Part shown: piece after piece, positions 1 to 11,806 of the stretch
Layout: every line of letters begins with the position of its first letter
Position numbering within the stretch: the first letter of the stretch is position 1
Assembly: GCF_025766255.1 (NCBI RefSeq)
Contig: NW_026516886.1
Span: 1-37,900 of the forward strand
DNA length: 37,900 nucleotides
Source of the DNA: Zychaea mexicana
Lineage: Eukaryota; Mucoromycota; Mucoromycetes; Mucorales; Lichtheimiaceae
Direction: 5' to 3'
The notes under the pieces: model-generated
The model's input: only the letters and a program-made list of their open reading frames with translations
The model's database searches: none
What the model was told of the DNA's origin: nothing
Made by a program: the position numbers and the translations under genes

Positions 1-366
1 GATGTGAAGAAAGTTTTCAACATTGATGAAAAGTCTTTTCAATGGGAGCAAAGTTTTCATCACAGCTCTTTATATCATTGCATTGTTGTCAAAAGGATCG
101 ATCGAGGCCATGACAATGAGGAACACTATCTTCCTCGAAACAATATGTGTATCACAGAGGGTGAATATCGATTCATCCTTTGCCGACGAGGATTGCCTAT
201 TCACTTTGCAATGGCTATGACCATCCATGAAGCATAAGGACAGACATTAATCCATGTTGGCATCCGTTTGCAAGAACCTGTGTTTGCTCATGGTCAATTA
301 TATGTTGCTCATTCACGAGCAACTGATCCAATTAATTCGCGTATTTCTGTCGATATGTCAGAATAA
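1..366 (+). pseudogene. C-terminal relic of a Helitron-type Pif1 helicase
   Basis: Frame 1 reads from the window edge as the end of an SF1B Pif1-like helicase of the kind carried by Helitrons. The stretch after residue 60 (ILCRRGLPIHFAMAMTIHEA) matches the family segment leading into motif V. After a stop it resumes as GQTL..VGIRLQEPVFAHGQLYVAHSRAT, which carries motif VI. A TAA at 235-237 sits where the family has the Gln of the SQGQ motif, so it looks like a CAA to TAA change. The frame then runs on to a TAA at 364-366. The rest of the helicase and the Rep domain would lie outside the window to the left. A cellular Pif1 helicase is less likely because the gene is broken and lies among repeats. 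Confidence 0.8.
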
Positions 367-564
367 TCTACTACAGATGTCCCTACTACAACAAACATCG
401 TTTACCATGAAGTGCTCTTGCACCTACTGCAGCAATTACCACCTCAAATCTAAGCACACACAAACAACGATGTTACTGCTACTATATCTTAGACCTCGCC
501 CTTTCTCCCCACTCTTTCTTTTTTCTTTCGCACAGTGCCATTAGTAATACATAGTCAGCTATCT

Positions 565-803
565 TTAACTTCTGCGTTTAGCGTAGTAGCAGTGAGCGAA
601 GCGAACGAGTTTCGGGTTTAGGTAGGCGTAGCATCAAGTAGGCTCGCGAAGCGAGCTTTGGTCAGGGTTTAGAAGGGGGTGTGGGGGGAACCCCCCCACC
701 TTGGGGTCTGGGGGGAACCCCCAGGAAACATCCAATCCGTTGAATGACCCGGAGCGCAGCGAAGGGGCTCATTCAGCCGAGCGAAGCGAGGCAGGTGGAT
801 GTT
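565..803. repeat. GC-rich block of hairpins and nested inverted repeats
   Basis: Several palindromes are packed into about 240 bp. A GCTCGC stem with a GAA loop lies at 642-656. GTGGGGGG pairs with CCCCCCCAC at 681-699, and CTGGGGG with CCCCCAG at about 709-724. An outer pair AACATCCA (727-734) and TGGATGTT (796-803) encloses TGAATGA (741-747) and TCATTCA (769-775). Variants of GAGCGAAGCGA recur near 595, 647 and 778. An alternating TA run follows at 805-818. The composition contrasts with the AT-richer surroundings. It could be part of the Helitron-type element to its left or an independent palindromic repeat; no CTRR-type Helitron end was recognised. Confidence 0.75.
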
Positions 804-818
804 GATATATATATATAT

Positions 819-3800
819 TAAAGTATACTGTTATTGAGGAGCCTTTTCATACTTTATTGAAATTACTGCGCATAAACACATCCGTGTAGAGACATCCTAG
901 AAAGTTTGAAAAGCATTAAGGAATGTTTTTTCATGTACCCTTTAAGGTTCTCTTCTGTTGATATATCGACTGATCTGTAGTAGCAATAACAAGTGAACAT
1001 CCTTGCGGACAACCCCCACAAGTATATATTTATAGGATGAGTGTAACCTGATGAGGATCAAAAATAGAAGAGAGTGTCCGTATCAAAAGCCAATGTGAAA
1101 ACAGAAATTTAGGAATAGCCAACACCACATACGACTGTTCGAGTGGGACAACACCAAGATTCACATTATTGTATTGTAAGGCGGAAAAACAGAGTGTTTG
1201 GAAACGAATCTATGCGTACGCCTCTCACATACGCTTAAAGTACTGATGTGTATATACTATAATTGTCTCAGAATAACCGTCTGTTTTATTGTGTCAGTGG
1301 TAGAATTGGGGCCGAAACAACAGATACAATACGCACCAATACTACTGATTGACGCTTTACAGTGTAAAAAGTAGACAAACGAAATACACAGGGAAGAAAG
1401 ATAGAATAGGAGATTCCTCTAATAGAGGTACAGCGATGGGTACACAAAAGCACCAAAGTACTAAGTTGATCTAGTGACTACTATGATAATGCCAAATTCG
1501 CTGTCAACTCATCAGTATGCACTAACGAGGAGATGATGGTTAATCGTGCAAGAAGTGAATTGAAGTTTACACTCAGAGGGCGCACAAGAAGGTGGAGGTA
1601 CTACTAGCCAGGGGAGGTGTGTTTTGATAACAAATACATAGAGAAAGCTATATGAGCTACGCATGGGGGTTCTGCAGCAGCATGTGAGGTAAAGTAACGA
1701 TGGCAACGATTGCTATGTTGTAAGGAGGTGATTATGACACATCCGGTCCTTCAGTTTATCCGTGCGAGTATAGCGGTACCTGCAAAGCGCTTCCTTGTCG
1801 ACCATGAGTCTTTGACGTGTGATCACATTACAGTAGGTCTCTCAACACCTTCCCGCTCACGGTCAAACCAGAGTTCATGTGTATCATCGCCACTACCATA
1901 CTCCACATATGGAACTCCCATTGGCATCAAGTGTTTCAAGGATCAACCTTCTGGCCCGACGGTGTAGCAGCCCGCATTACATTGAAATCAGTACTTTTTC
2001 ATAGTGCGTTTGTCAACCCTCTTTTCTGACATTATAAATACCGACAACAACGGTATTTCAATAAATCATCGTCTACACAAAAAAGGTACCTGCAAAAGGT
2101 GCGGAGCTCAGTCCCAAGGTGAAACCTGGGTGTGTAATGCAGACGAGGCACGAACCGGGAGACATAGAGATACTCGGTGTATGTGTAAACCTCTTTTCTC
2201 TCTTAATGATATCCCATGCAGAAAAAAAGCAGCGAAGCAGAGAGGCTTAGGCAGTGCGCCATGGTTGTGTCGTTGTTTCAATAATTTGACAGTCAAGTAA
2301 AGGTTTTTTCCATCACCACTCTTGTCTCTTTCAACAAGAACCGTGATGGCAACAAAACTCGGCATGTAAGTAGAGCAATGCGCGAACGAGTTACTTCAAT
2401 CAGTTCCTCACTCGCTTTTTTAAAAGAGTTCTTTTTTCTAACACATACTCCATTGGCAATTCGCTTTCTTTATGAACCCTTGTCGGCGAATCTTGCTTTT
2501 GACACACGCGGTGTACTATGGAACCTTTGCAGTGTAAGTTTTTCCTCCTACTTTAATCTTTCTCTTTCCCCCCATTCAAAAAAAATAACACCTTTCAAAT
2601 TTCAATGATCTCCAACTTGGTTGTTTTTTCCAATGCGTCACCAACGTTTCTTTTAATCATTGTCGTTGATTTTGCGTGTGTAGTAGTAGTAGCGGCGGCG
2701 GACGGATATGCGTGACGACTACAGGGTAACTATTTTTTTTCTGTACTTCTTCAACTAGGGTAGCATTCTTCTGGTATTTACGTCTTAATAACTTGATTTT
2801 CTACGTGCTTTCGTTGCTGTAGTTGTTAAGATTTATCAGGATTGGTTCGCGGATTGGGCGATGCCTAACCTTTTTCTCTTTTGTCGGAAGGCCTGAAAGA
2901 AATTTTGGTTTACCTTGCGAGTGGAAGAGCGAAAGCATGGTAAGTTCGATTGCGCATGCACCTCTCCAGTAAATCGTGACCTGCGCCCACCTCTTGATCC
3001 TGTACTCCCTGTGACCGCTTGCTGAGTCCTGGAAATGACTCGATAAACTGACCACCGGCCGCGCATAGACGTTAGGTTCGGGGCACGGGTCGGCAACACG
3101 TAGAGGCTATTTCAGTGGAGCGCGGCCACAACTAAACGCGATGACTGTCAGGGTCATGCCGCCGTAGCAGGCAGCCATACGGGATTGGGCAGTATGGTGA
3201 GGTCACGTACACGGATAAGAGGAGGCGTCACAGAGAAAGGTTAGTGGCAAAATATACACAAGAAAACGTCTGAAGAGCGAGCGAGGGGATGATTGTTTTT
3301 CGTTTCTTTTCTATCTGCATCTATGATAGGTTCTGGAGCCCAGACAAAAGTGGAGGTTCTCCCAGCAATGGGAGGGTAGGGTAGGGGCCGCGACGATCTG
3401 TTCTGGAAATACGAAGTGGTGAGTGATTGTTTCAATTGTTGCTTGCTTTTACTAAATACTCCAAGTATGGCTTGCTCTAACTTCTTTCTTTGATAGTCCT
3501 TTGGCTTGTCTGCAAATATTGCTTGTATCAACTATATATTGACGGGATGTCCTATTACCTAACGATATATTTTTCATACAAAATAAAAGACCAGGAATCA
3601 TCCTCGTATCATAATGCTGTCTTTTTGTTGGTTTTCGTAATCGTCTTAATGAAAGTATATACTTTAAATACATGTTCATTAGATGAGTTTGTACTGATTA
3701 CATAAGCAATGATGAGACGCTGATGTTATATACTGTACTGTAGAAAATTTGATTCACTTTAACATGTTGGTGGTCATGGCCAGCTTTATAGCTCCAATTA

Positions 3801-4977
3801 CATTGTCATTTGAAGTCTATCAAAATGGCTTTTGTGTGTCCGACAGTTATGTACGCACGCATCTGGATCCAAAGAAATCCCCAATCTATATATGCGAAAC
3901 AATGTACTTACTGTTGTATTACAATGACCGTACTAGATCAAGCAAAGAGTCAAGCTTGTGGTCGAATGCTAACGACATAAAGCAGTAATTAAATATGGTT
4001 CAACCGGGGAGCGAGTTCATGCATGGAAACAGTCGCTCTTTGCAAACGAGCTGCGGGTCTCAAAAAAAAGTCGAGCATTTCTACTGTAGAGTCTAATTCT
4101 ATGACAGTTTTTGAACACACAACTCGAACAACGGGTTCCCAGTTATTCAAAAAGAGTTCCTGGCAGTTGCCAGAAAAAGTTTCTCTAAAGATATTTTCTG
4201 ACGTGCCCAAAAAACTGATACATGCAACGGCTCTCACAAGAATTTTGACATTGTATTACATGGTCAGTGCATTATGCTTGTGTCAAACGGTTGCCTAGAT
4301 ATTATGTTTAGAATCGATCGAGTCATTGCAAAGTAAAAGTAATTACGAATCTAATGTGAGCCATTTGACATTGTCAGCATTGTATAAGAACAAGGACACA
4401 GCACGCCAAAACATGAGTTCTTTCCTAACTGTCAAATGAAGCGGCGAAGACGATTGAACACAGTCAGAAAGAAAATGGATATTGCAAGGTGAAGCGACAC
4501 GCAAATATCTTCACAAGGAAAGAAATTGTAAATGAGTTTGAGCAGGACATAAAGTAAAAGAGCAGGTTTTTATTCATTGTAATATTAGAGTAAAGAAACA
4601 TTTTATAAAAGACAAAAGTTATCGTTATGAATATCAATAGTCGAAGGGTACAAATTTTATTAAAAGAACACAATCAGTGGACAATAAAGACAAATAATAA
4701 GAACGCGATTTTACAAAGTGACCTCAACAAGCAGTTCGCACAACCCGTAGGCTATACAAAAAGCATGAAGAAAGCAAGAAGAAACAGAAGAAGTATGTAA
4801 AAGGGGGAGGAAAAGAAAGCCACCAATGCCTCGGCCTGGGAGTCCCAGTCTCCCACACATTTGGCTGGGTCAATCAACCACAAACCCAGCCATCATGGTA
4901 CAAACGAGTGGGAACCATGACGTACACTACGTTTCGAGAGAGTCAAGTGCAAGCAATCGGTTGAGGATTGCCTGTGA
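819..4977. other. Gene-poor stretch, no recognisable gene
   Basis: No open frame longer than about 100 codons and no family match was seen on either strand. Short frames such as those near 3241-3531 (-) and 4023-4298 (+) have no recognised domain, no convincing splice continuation and no bias towards coding. A GTA/GCG triplet run lies near 2682-2700. Old transposon debris is plausible but not shown by the sequence. Confidence 0.5.
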
Positions 4978-5070
4978 GTGGGGAAGGGGGAAGGGAAGGA
5001 CGGAAGGGAAGAGGAAAGGGAAGGGGTGGGGGAAGAGGAAAGGGAAGGGGTGGGGGTAGGGGAAGGAATT
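4978..5070. repeat. Polypurine GGGAAGG-type tract
   Basis: Almost every base on the + strand is A or G for about 90 bp, with G-runs of 3-5 separated by A. A unit of about 24 bp, containing GGAAGAGGAAAGGG and GGGGTGGG, occurs twice in tandem. Such mirror-like purine tracts can form triplex or G-quadruplex DNA (known property; not tested here). It encodes nothing recognisable. Confidence 0.75.
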
Positions 5071-5186
5071 GACTCTCGAAACACCCAAAAAAGAAAAAGA
5101 AAAAAAATTGCTGCTGTTGTCGAATGCTGGAGGAGCTGCTTACTGGATACTCGGATGCTGGGAGCCGAACACTGAAGCTGGGAGCT

Positions 5187-5242
5187 GATTGCCGAGTGTC
5201 GATTGCCGAGAGTCGAATGCCGAGAGTCGAATGCCGAGAGTC
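5187..5242. repeat. 14-bp tandem repeat, four copies
   Basis: Units GATTGCCGAGTGTC, GATTGCCGAGAGTC, GAATGCCGAGAGTC and GAATGCCGAGAGTC follow head to tail. The last two are identical, which suggests recent slippage. No gene is associated. Confidence 0.9.
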
Positions 5243-5511
5243 GAACGCGATTTACGGTGGCACCTGGCTCCTCATGCGAGCCCCACCATGGCAGACCAGA
5301 CCAGACCAGCAGACAAGGCATCCAACCGAAAGGACACTACCATATTTCTATGGCGAAAAACCGAAAAGGATTTCTCCGTCCTCTGATCTCGCCTGAAGAC
5401 CGGTTGTGACCAACACCGTTGAACGCCAGACTAGACAGCCCAAGCAGGGACCGGTTGTAGGCAGCCAGGGGGACCACGGGAAAAAGGCTGAGACCAAGAC
5501 CGACAGAGGCA

Positions 5512-5582
5512 AGACCAGGACCAAGGGAAGAGCCAGAGCGAGGGGAAGACCAGAACCAAGGGAAGAGCCAAGAGAAAGACCA
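5512..5582. repeat. Imperfect purine-rich tandem repeat of about 35 bp
   Basis: A segment with core ACCAAGGGAAGAGCCA is repeated with small changes and ends in a third partial copy beginning GACCAG. The open frame across it gives only low-complexity Arg/Glu/Pro residues, so a protein-coding role is not supported. Confidence 0.6.
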
Positions 5583-5795
5583 GGAGGATCCAAGGGAGTG
5601 AAGGGAAAAGAAAAGTGAAGGAAAGAAAGAGTGAAGAGAAAAAGGGAATGGCCTGGAAAAATGTGGGCGTATTTACATTTTTTGAACTCAAACCCCTGTC
5701 TTAAAAAAACACGTCACGTGACTTGTGATTCGTCATTCAAAAACATGTGAGAAAGCAAAGGGTAGGGAAGAAAAAAACATGTGCAGAAGAGACAT

Positions 5796-5827
5796 GGTCA
5801 AGCGGTCAAGCGGTCAAGCGGTCAAGA
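5796..5827. repeat. 8-bp tandem repeat GGTCAAGC, four copies
   Basis: Three exact GGTCAAGC units are followed by a fourth (GGTCAAGA). No gene is associated. About 75 bp upstream there is a perfect 10-bp palindrome GTCACGTGAC at 5713-5722, a CACGTG E-box that cannot be tied to any gene here. Confidence 0.9.
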
Positions 5828-7741
5828 AGAAGGCGTGTGTGATTTGCGTGTATTATTGTCCTACGAAGGTTTCCACCGGTATCATGCAGGGCGTGTCCCG
5901 ACAACGTCGCCGCTTGTTTTCCAATAGGAAGGTACGTGCACCCCGTCAAGCCAGAAGGTGCACAGACACGGTTTACAGGGTCTCAGCAACAAGATCCCAG
6001 AGAAAAAATAAATGACAGGTGCCGGGAATGGTTGACATTGTAAACAATAAAAATTACTGATATTGCAACAAGAAGCTCACATAAATAGAAGCCATATACA
6101 CTAAGAAATAATGGCGCAGAAGTTGATGACACGCGTGATCCAAAGCAAAGTGTATACCAAGGACAAGTGGTGAAGTTCGGTAACGGTAGAATGAAAATGA
6201 CGTCGAGTGTCTTTGAAGCCTTCTCTTTGTTAGCAGCCTTTTGCAAATAAACCTGGGTTAGTGCTGGCTGCCTCATACTGAATGTCGACTCCATTGTTCC
6301 CGAATCTCAACACTGTTCAATATCACTTTGCCGACGATCTCACAGTGCAACTGTCTCCATTGTGCAATCAGAAACAAGGTTGACGAGTCTCGCTCGCATA
6401 CGGTTTCCGTTTGTTTGCGTAAATCTTTAATCGTGAGATTCTGTAATGCCTCTAGAAGAGAAAGAGAGGACAAATCTAACCACAAATGCTCTTGTTTAAG
6501 AAGCAGCTAAACGATTTTAACGGTACCAATTTAAACCAGATAAAGCCGTAGCGTAAGTGTACACATACACATCTTACCATACTCACAAAATAGCTATGGA
6601 TATAATTGCATGTATAAAGAGGTAAGGACCATATAAACTGTCATCTGTCTGCCAGTGATACTACGTACTGTTGCATCACGTTATACACTCAAATCATGAT
6701 TCTGGCATCCCCAGTTTTTATTGCACCAAAAAAGACCGAGTGCTCTTAAAAATGCTGTATACATTGTAATATTGTTTACTACGTGCACTAGATGCATTCT
6801 ACATGGATATGTATACAAACAATAGAAGTCGAATCATTACAACACACTTTCATCAACAGCTGGGATAAGAAGAGTAATTGAATCACTTAATGAATTGCAA
6901 AAGCTTCCATCGCTGCTTTTATCATGTACTGGTTTATTTTTTAATAATTAACAAGCAACTTCTTGGAAGACTGTGTTTGGATATATAACTGAGTGACGAT
7001 GGAAACAACGGTTACATGCTGTAATTTCACGGTCCAACAGCTAATTAATTTATAATCACATCGTTGGATACTCAGGCAAGAGACTAGGATGTAAATGATC
7101 ATCTGTTATGAAATTGTTAGGCGAGAAAAAAATGTAATTATTCGAATTATGATTAAAGCTTTGCACACCTGGAATATATAAAGTGACAAAATAACGGTAA
7201 CAGTTAACAAGATTGAGTTAGCTTGATGCGTGCCGCCGGCGTAATAATTGCTGCTATAAAAGTTCCAGATCAAATAAAGGTGCCACGAACGATTTGACGA
7301 TTCTGTTGCCTCGTTAATAATATAAATTAGAAAGCTAGAATACATGTTCATGCTGATTGTATACCAATTTGCCTGTGCCCGTCTACAGCAGGTTACTAGG
7401 TAGATACTGTAGAACAGTGGCTGTTTCTGCTTACATTTATTCTTTAGAAGGTTATTACTGATTTGTCATAGTGATTATAAAAGGTGCTGATCGATTACAA
7501 TATACGTGTATTGGCATTCATTTATTAGTTTTTGATGCATTAGACTTTTGCATAATTCATTTCTTTTAACGATCAGTATCGTCTGCTCAAAGCGATCGGG
7601 CTCGCCAAAGTAGAAGAATCGTCTGTTCACGAAAAGCGCAGCTTTCTCTCTAGTGCTGGTTGCCTAATTTGTCCCACTTTGGTTAAATTTCAGTAACACA
7701 ATCTTTTCTTTAGCGCAACACACTTTTCGCATAACAATAAA
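5828..7741. other. Gene-free stretch upstream of MCM10
   Basis: No reading frame with a recognisable domain was seen. The part from about 6500 is AT-rich. The last few hundred bases before 7742 presumably hold the MCM10 promoter, but no motif could be assigned with confidence. Confidence 0.45.
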
Positions 7742-9463
7742 ATGGACACTGCATCGGACAAGATCATTTCTAAAATACGAATGCTTACGCAAATACGATT
7801 AAAGTAAGTAGAAAGAACTAGCTGTTAAACATGTATGTGGACAAGTCATGGTGCCTTTGATTTAAAACAACAACACTCATACTTTCGCATTGATCGCTAT
7901 AACAATAAACAGAAAAGGATACACGTCTTCACCCGACCTCGAATCGAAATTCTTACCAAACGCATTTATTCCAATTGATCAACTCGAAAGTCACGCCGCG
8001 AAATTCAGCTCGATTCAAGTGGGCAAAAAGCCAAGCGACGACTGGTGTACCGTAGGCGTTATTGATCGACTCAAAGTGCAAGAAGACAACAAAAAATTCT
8101 GTGTGGCACGCATAAGCAACATGTGCGGTTCCTATTTCCACCTATTTATCTTTGGCAAAGCATACGCGAAATATAAAAAAGATCTTGAGGTGGCACGTGT
8201 CGTTGGCGTTTTTAAACCCAAGGTTGCCCGGTCTTCGGATGTCAAAGCAGATGTCGCGGTCTCCGTTGACAGCAAGGACCAGCTGCTCATGATCGGTGAA
8301 AGCGAGGATTTGATACAGTGCTCACACATGATCTTGAAGAATAAACAGTGTCAAGTCATGCTGGATGGCCGGTCAGGGACCTTATGCGATCATCATATCG
8401 CAATGGCTTGTAAATCATCCAAGAATACGCGCATGGAGCTTGCGTCAGGGTACGTTAGACGAGAGGGGTGGGGGTGGCGGGTTATTTTCACGTAGTGTTG
8501 GGGAGTCGTGTGCGTTATACTTCTTTCGTTCTGTCTAGGGAGGTACTGAAGATCGCTTTGATGAAATGTATACTTTCATATGTTTCCATATGCTAACAAG
8601 CAAATTGTTATATATACACACCGGGATGGGATCTGCGAATTGTTTTGATTTATCCATTTTGTAGTGACAGCGCTCTTGAGGTTCGGTGGGCAAAGGTATC
8701 GTCGTCAGGACCGGGAGGAAGCATATACCAAACGACACGAACCGAAAAGAAACACGACAGAGAATACACATATATATTTGACGGTCGAGCACCCATTACG
8801 TCTGAAGGCAAAGAGCTGCGCGTAAAGAACCCAAAAACATATGCCAACGATTTGAGAAAGAAGCAGGAACTTGCGTAAGTATCATGCTCCCGTTTTCTTT
8901 TCTTCGAGATGCGTGTTTCGCATTAAAATTTGCCATATCACGGTGATGGTGATAATGATGATTGTGTTGTTCATCGCCAACTTTTGCTTTGTCCATCATC
9001 TTTTTACAGGGATATGCTGAAGGGAAGGAATGATGTTGGTGCCCAGATGCTGCGCAAAATCAACGGAATAGAGGAGGAAAAGAAACCATCCACAAGTATG
9101 AAAACACGAGACCTGTCATTTCATCTGTTTGCCTCTTCTGATTGCTAGGGTGATTATCACTGCCATGTTACTCATTACCATCCAAATTTGATTTGTCTGT
9201 TCTAGATGCCCTATCACGAGAAGCTATGCTGCAGCTCGGATACAGCCGTGCGGAAGTACTGTCGCAGGAGGAATCGAACAAGAAGGTAAAGCAGGCAGCT
9301 GGCGATGACACTATGTGCTAGCAGTATAATATTGGTACAGAGGACAAAAAACACTGAATAAGTGAGTTTATTATTGATGTAGAGGAAAGCGATTGATGCG
9401 CTTCTTCAGATGGATGGAGCAAGAGCTTCGAATAGCAAGAAGCCCAGATATGTAGAGCTCTAG
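7742..9463 (+). CDS. MCM10: MCM10-like DNA replication initiation factor
   Basis: Mcm10 binds the CMG helicase and DNA polymerase alpha/primase at origins in the nucleus. Exons are 7742-7803, 7913-8449, 8665-8874, 9010-9095, 9206-9285 and 9383-9463 (TAG), giving 351 aa with all phases consistent. Residues about 60-150 form the Mcm10 OB-fold (DDWCTVGVI, FHLFIFGKAY). A zinc finger follows with C157, C167, C179 and H182, exactly the family's CX9CX11CX2H spacing. No C-terminal winged/zinc module of the animal type is seen, as expected for a fungal protein. The N-terminal part before the OB-fold is short for the family. The start is the only ATG that joins in phase through the first intron. The cyclin-like gene follows on the same strand after 197 bp. 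Confidence 0.93.
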
Positions 9464-9660
9464 TCGATACGGAAATTCCACACACGCTCAGACACCCGCA
9501 CCTAATGAACAATGAGGGGCTTTTTCTGCTCATTATATATATACCAAGCGTCTTCTCTCTTTTACTTTCTCCATCTCTTGTTTTTCTCCTTTTCCTTCAT
9601 TTTTCTGTATACATCCCACAAAAGCTACAACAGCAACCCCATAAAAAAATAAAACAAAGC

Positions 9661-11806
9661 ATGGAGCATCGTTCATACTCTGTACCACCAACAACATCCC
9701 TGGCCATGCAAGCATCCATCGACGTGCCTGCCCCCTCTCTGCCTGTGCCTCTTATGCTGGAAATTCGTGACGCACTGCCGGCATTAGAAAAGGCAATCGC
9801 ACCGGAGCTTTCTGCCCAGTGTCTTCCGCTATGTATGCAGCTTTTGTCCACCTGGGTCCTGGTGTCGAGCAACGGCTCACAATGTCAAGAGCAAGAAAAG
9901 TCCGGTCCCCCACGATCAATGACACGATCCAAATTGTCGCGATGGTTCACTCAATCGTTTGCTCGAAAGAAAGGCGTTGCGCCAATGACTGAAAAAGATA
10001 TTTCCGAGGGCCATCAACTTATTAGCCATAATACTGACTATTATGACGACAGTGACGACGACAGTGACGACGACAGCGACGACGACAGCGAAGACGAAGA
10101 AGAAGAGCCTCAACACATGACTGACGTTGATCTCGATACTGAAGACGAATATAAAGACTCGTCCACAACAGAGAGCTCGCACTCCGACGACGACGACGAC
10201 GAAGAAGAAGACAAAGAAAAAGAAGGACACGACGACGGCACAATCGCGTCAGGATACCCTTACAACAACAGCAACACTGGCTCAGCAACAACTGCTGATG
10301 ATGGAAAACAACACTATGCACAGCACCTGACACACTCTGTAACGAAGCGCAGCATATCCAATTTTCTGAACCGACTGGGCGTGTCTGTACGCAAAGCCAT
10401 CGTTGGCAAACAACAACCAGAAAAACTAGCATTGCCTAGCCCTGTGTTGGAACAACGCAACAGCAACAGCAACAAAATCAAACGCCCGCACAACTGGGAC
10501 GACGAGACTATATGGGTGCCACGCGATCCTGTCAACTCTGACCGCGACAGTCCTCCTCTGAGCGATACAATTTCCCTCGAGTCAGCATCTGAAGCCCTCG
10601 CCGCCAACCCCACCATTACCGCCGTCAAAAAAAGAAATGCTATGCTCCATATAGAAAAACAACGTAAGCGACAACAGCAGCACCAGCTGCAACAGATTGA
10701 AAGCAACACACGAAAAAAAAAGGCGACCGTCCGAGCAAGCAAGACCGACATGGATGTGAGCCGTGAAGAATCAGTGCCATTTATCAAAATGGGGATCGGC
10801 CGCCAGCGACTTGAGCGACCCGTCAGTGTCGACGTTGAGGATGCTCAGCAATACCGGCTCTCGTCCACATCGTTTGATCTGCGGTGGCAAGAGCGATTCC
10901 ATGAGCAGCAGCATGGCAAAATCGATACAACAATGAAGAGGTAAGTAGAAACAAAACTCTTTTATTCATCGATCATGTACTACTTCTTTCATCATCTAAA
11001 ACCAACATGTTTTCTTTGCTCATGGTGCACTTTATCATGTATCAACAGTGTGTCAATCGCTTTTTACGAAATCATTGCACATAATCATGCATTTGGCCTG
11101 TTTGACTATGACGATGCATTCACCGGCAGCCCCTTGCTAGAACCTGACAGCGGCACGGACGCCATGCAAGAGTTATTCATGCCCCAGCCTGTGACTTCCT
11201 GGAGAGACATCTACGAGCAGATGGCCTATGTTTTTGAATGTGGCGATGTTAGTGTAAACAATACATTTTTTTCTCTCCATCTAGTTATCGATTTCTATCT
11301 AATCAACATATTCCCTGTCTCTCTCTTTGTGTGTGTGCTTGCTATTGCATGATTGGAATGCTAATAATATTTATTCTATTCTTAGCTAACGTCAGAACAC
11401 GCTATCATCACCTACATTTACGTGATCCGCATGCTGGAGACATCAGACCAAAGTCTTTGCGACGCCAACTGGCGCCTGGTTCTTTTAGCCGCCATGCTAC
11501 TTGCTGTCAAAGTCTGGGACGATTGTGCCGTTTACAACTATGACTTTGTTCAAATATTCCCCGAACTCGATATCCGAGTCATGTAAGTTGCTGCTGTTGT
11601 TCTTTTATCAACCATTTCAGTTCTGGACTGGATTGACCTCTCTTTCTCTCTCTCTCTCTGTGTGTGTGTTTTTCCTTGATAGTAATATGATCGAGCGCCG
11701 CTTCATGATGGCCATGAACTGGGATGTGTCTTGCACGTGTTCTTATTTCGCCAGAACCTACTTTGATCTGCGCTCACTCGTCAGTACCAGAATAACCCCA
11801 CCTTAA
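9661..11806 (+). CDS. CCNY: Cyclin Y-like protein with long acidic N-terminal extension
   Basis: Cyclin Y proteins activate CDK14/16- or Pho85-type kinases. Exons are 9661-10940, 11049-11247, 11386-11582 and 11683-11806 (TAA), giving 599 aa. The cyclin box lies near residues 470-590: LTSEHAIITYIYVIRML, then LAAMLLAVKVWDDCAVYN and ERRFMMAMNWDVS..YFARTYFDLRSL. The KVWDD and YFDLRSL stretches are hallmarks of the cyclin Y family. The first 426 residues are unlike animal cyclin Y. They are low complexity and include Asp/Ser and Glu runs at about residues 127-150 and 181-192, basic patches and poly-Gln near 340. No N-terminal MG myristoylation site is present. The third intron has a (CT)n(GT)n tract before its acceptor. 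The box is confident; the kinase partner is inferred. Confidence 0.9.
10045..10110 (+). repeat. Coding 12-bp minisatellite in the cyclin Y-like gene
   Basis: GACGACGACAGT/C units repeat four times and run into GAA/GAG codons, giving DDDS repeats followed by acidic residues. Each Ser is followed by acidic residues, the known consensus for casein kinase 2. Repeat number could vary between strains. Confidence 0.85.

Noticed and set aside
4893..5321. 142-residue open frame on the minus strand
   Set aside because: It is Ser/Pro low complexity produced by the polypurine tract and the 14-bp repeats, with no domain.
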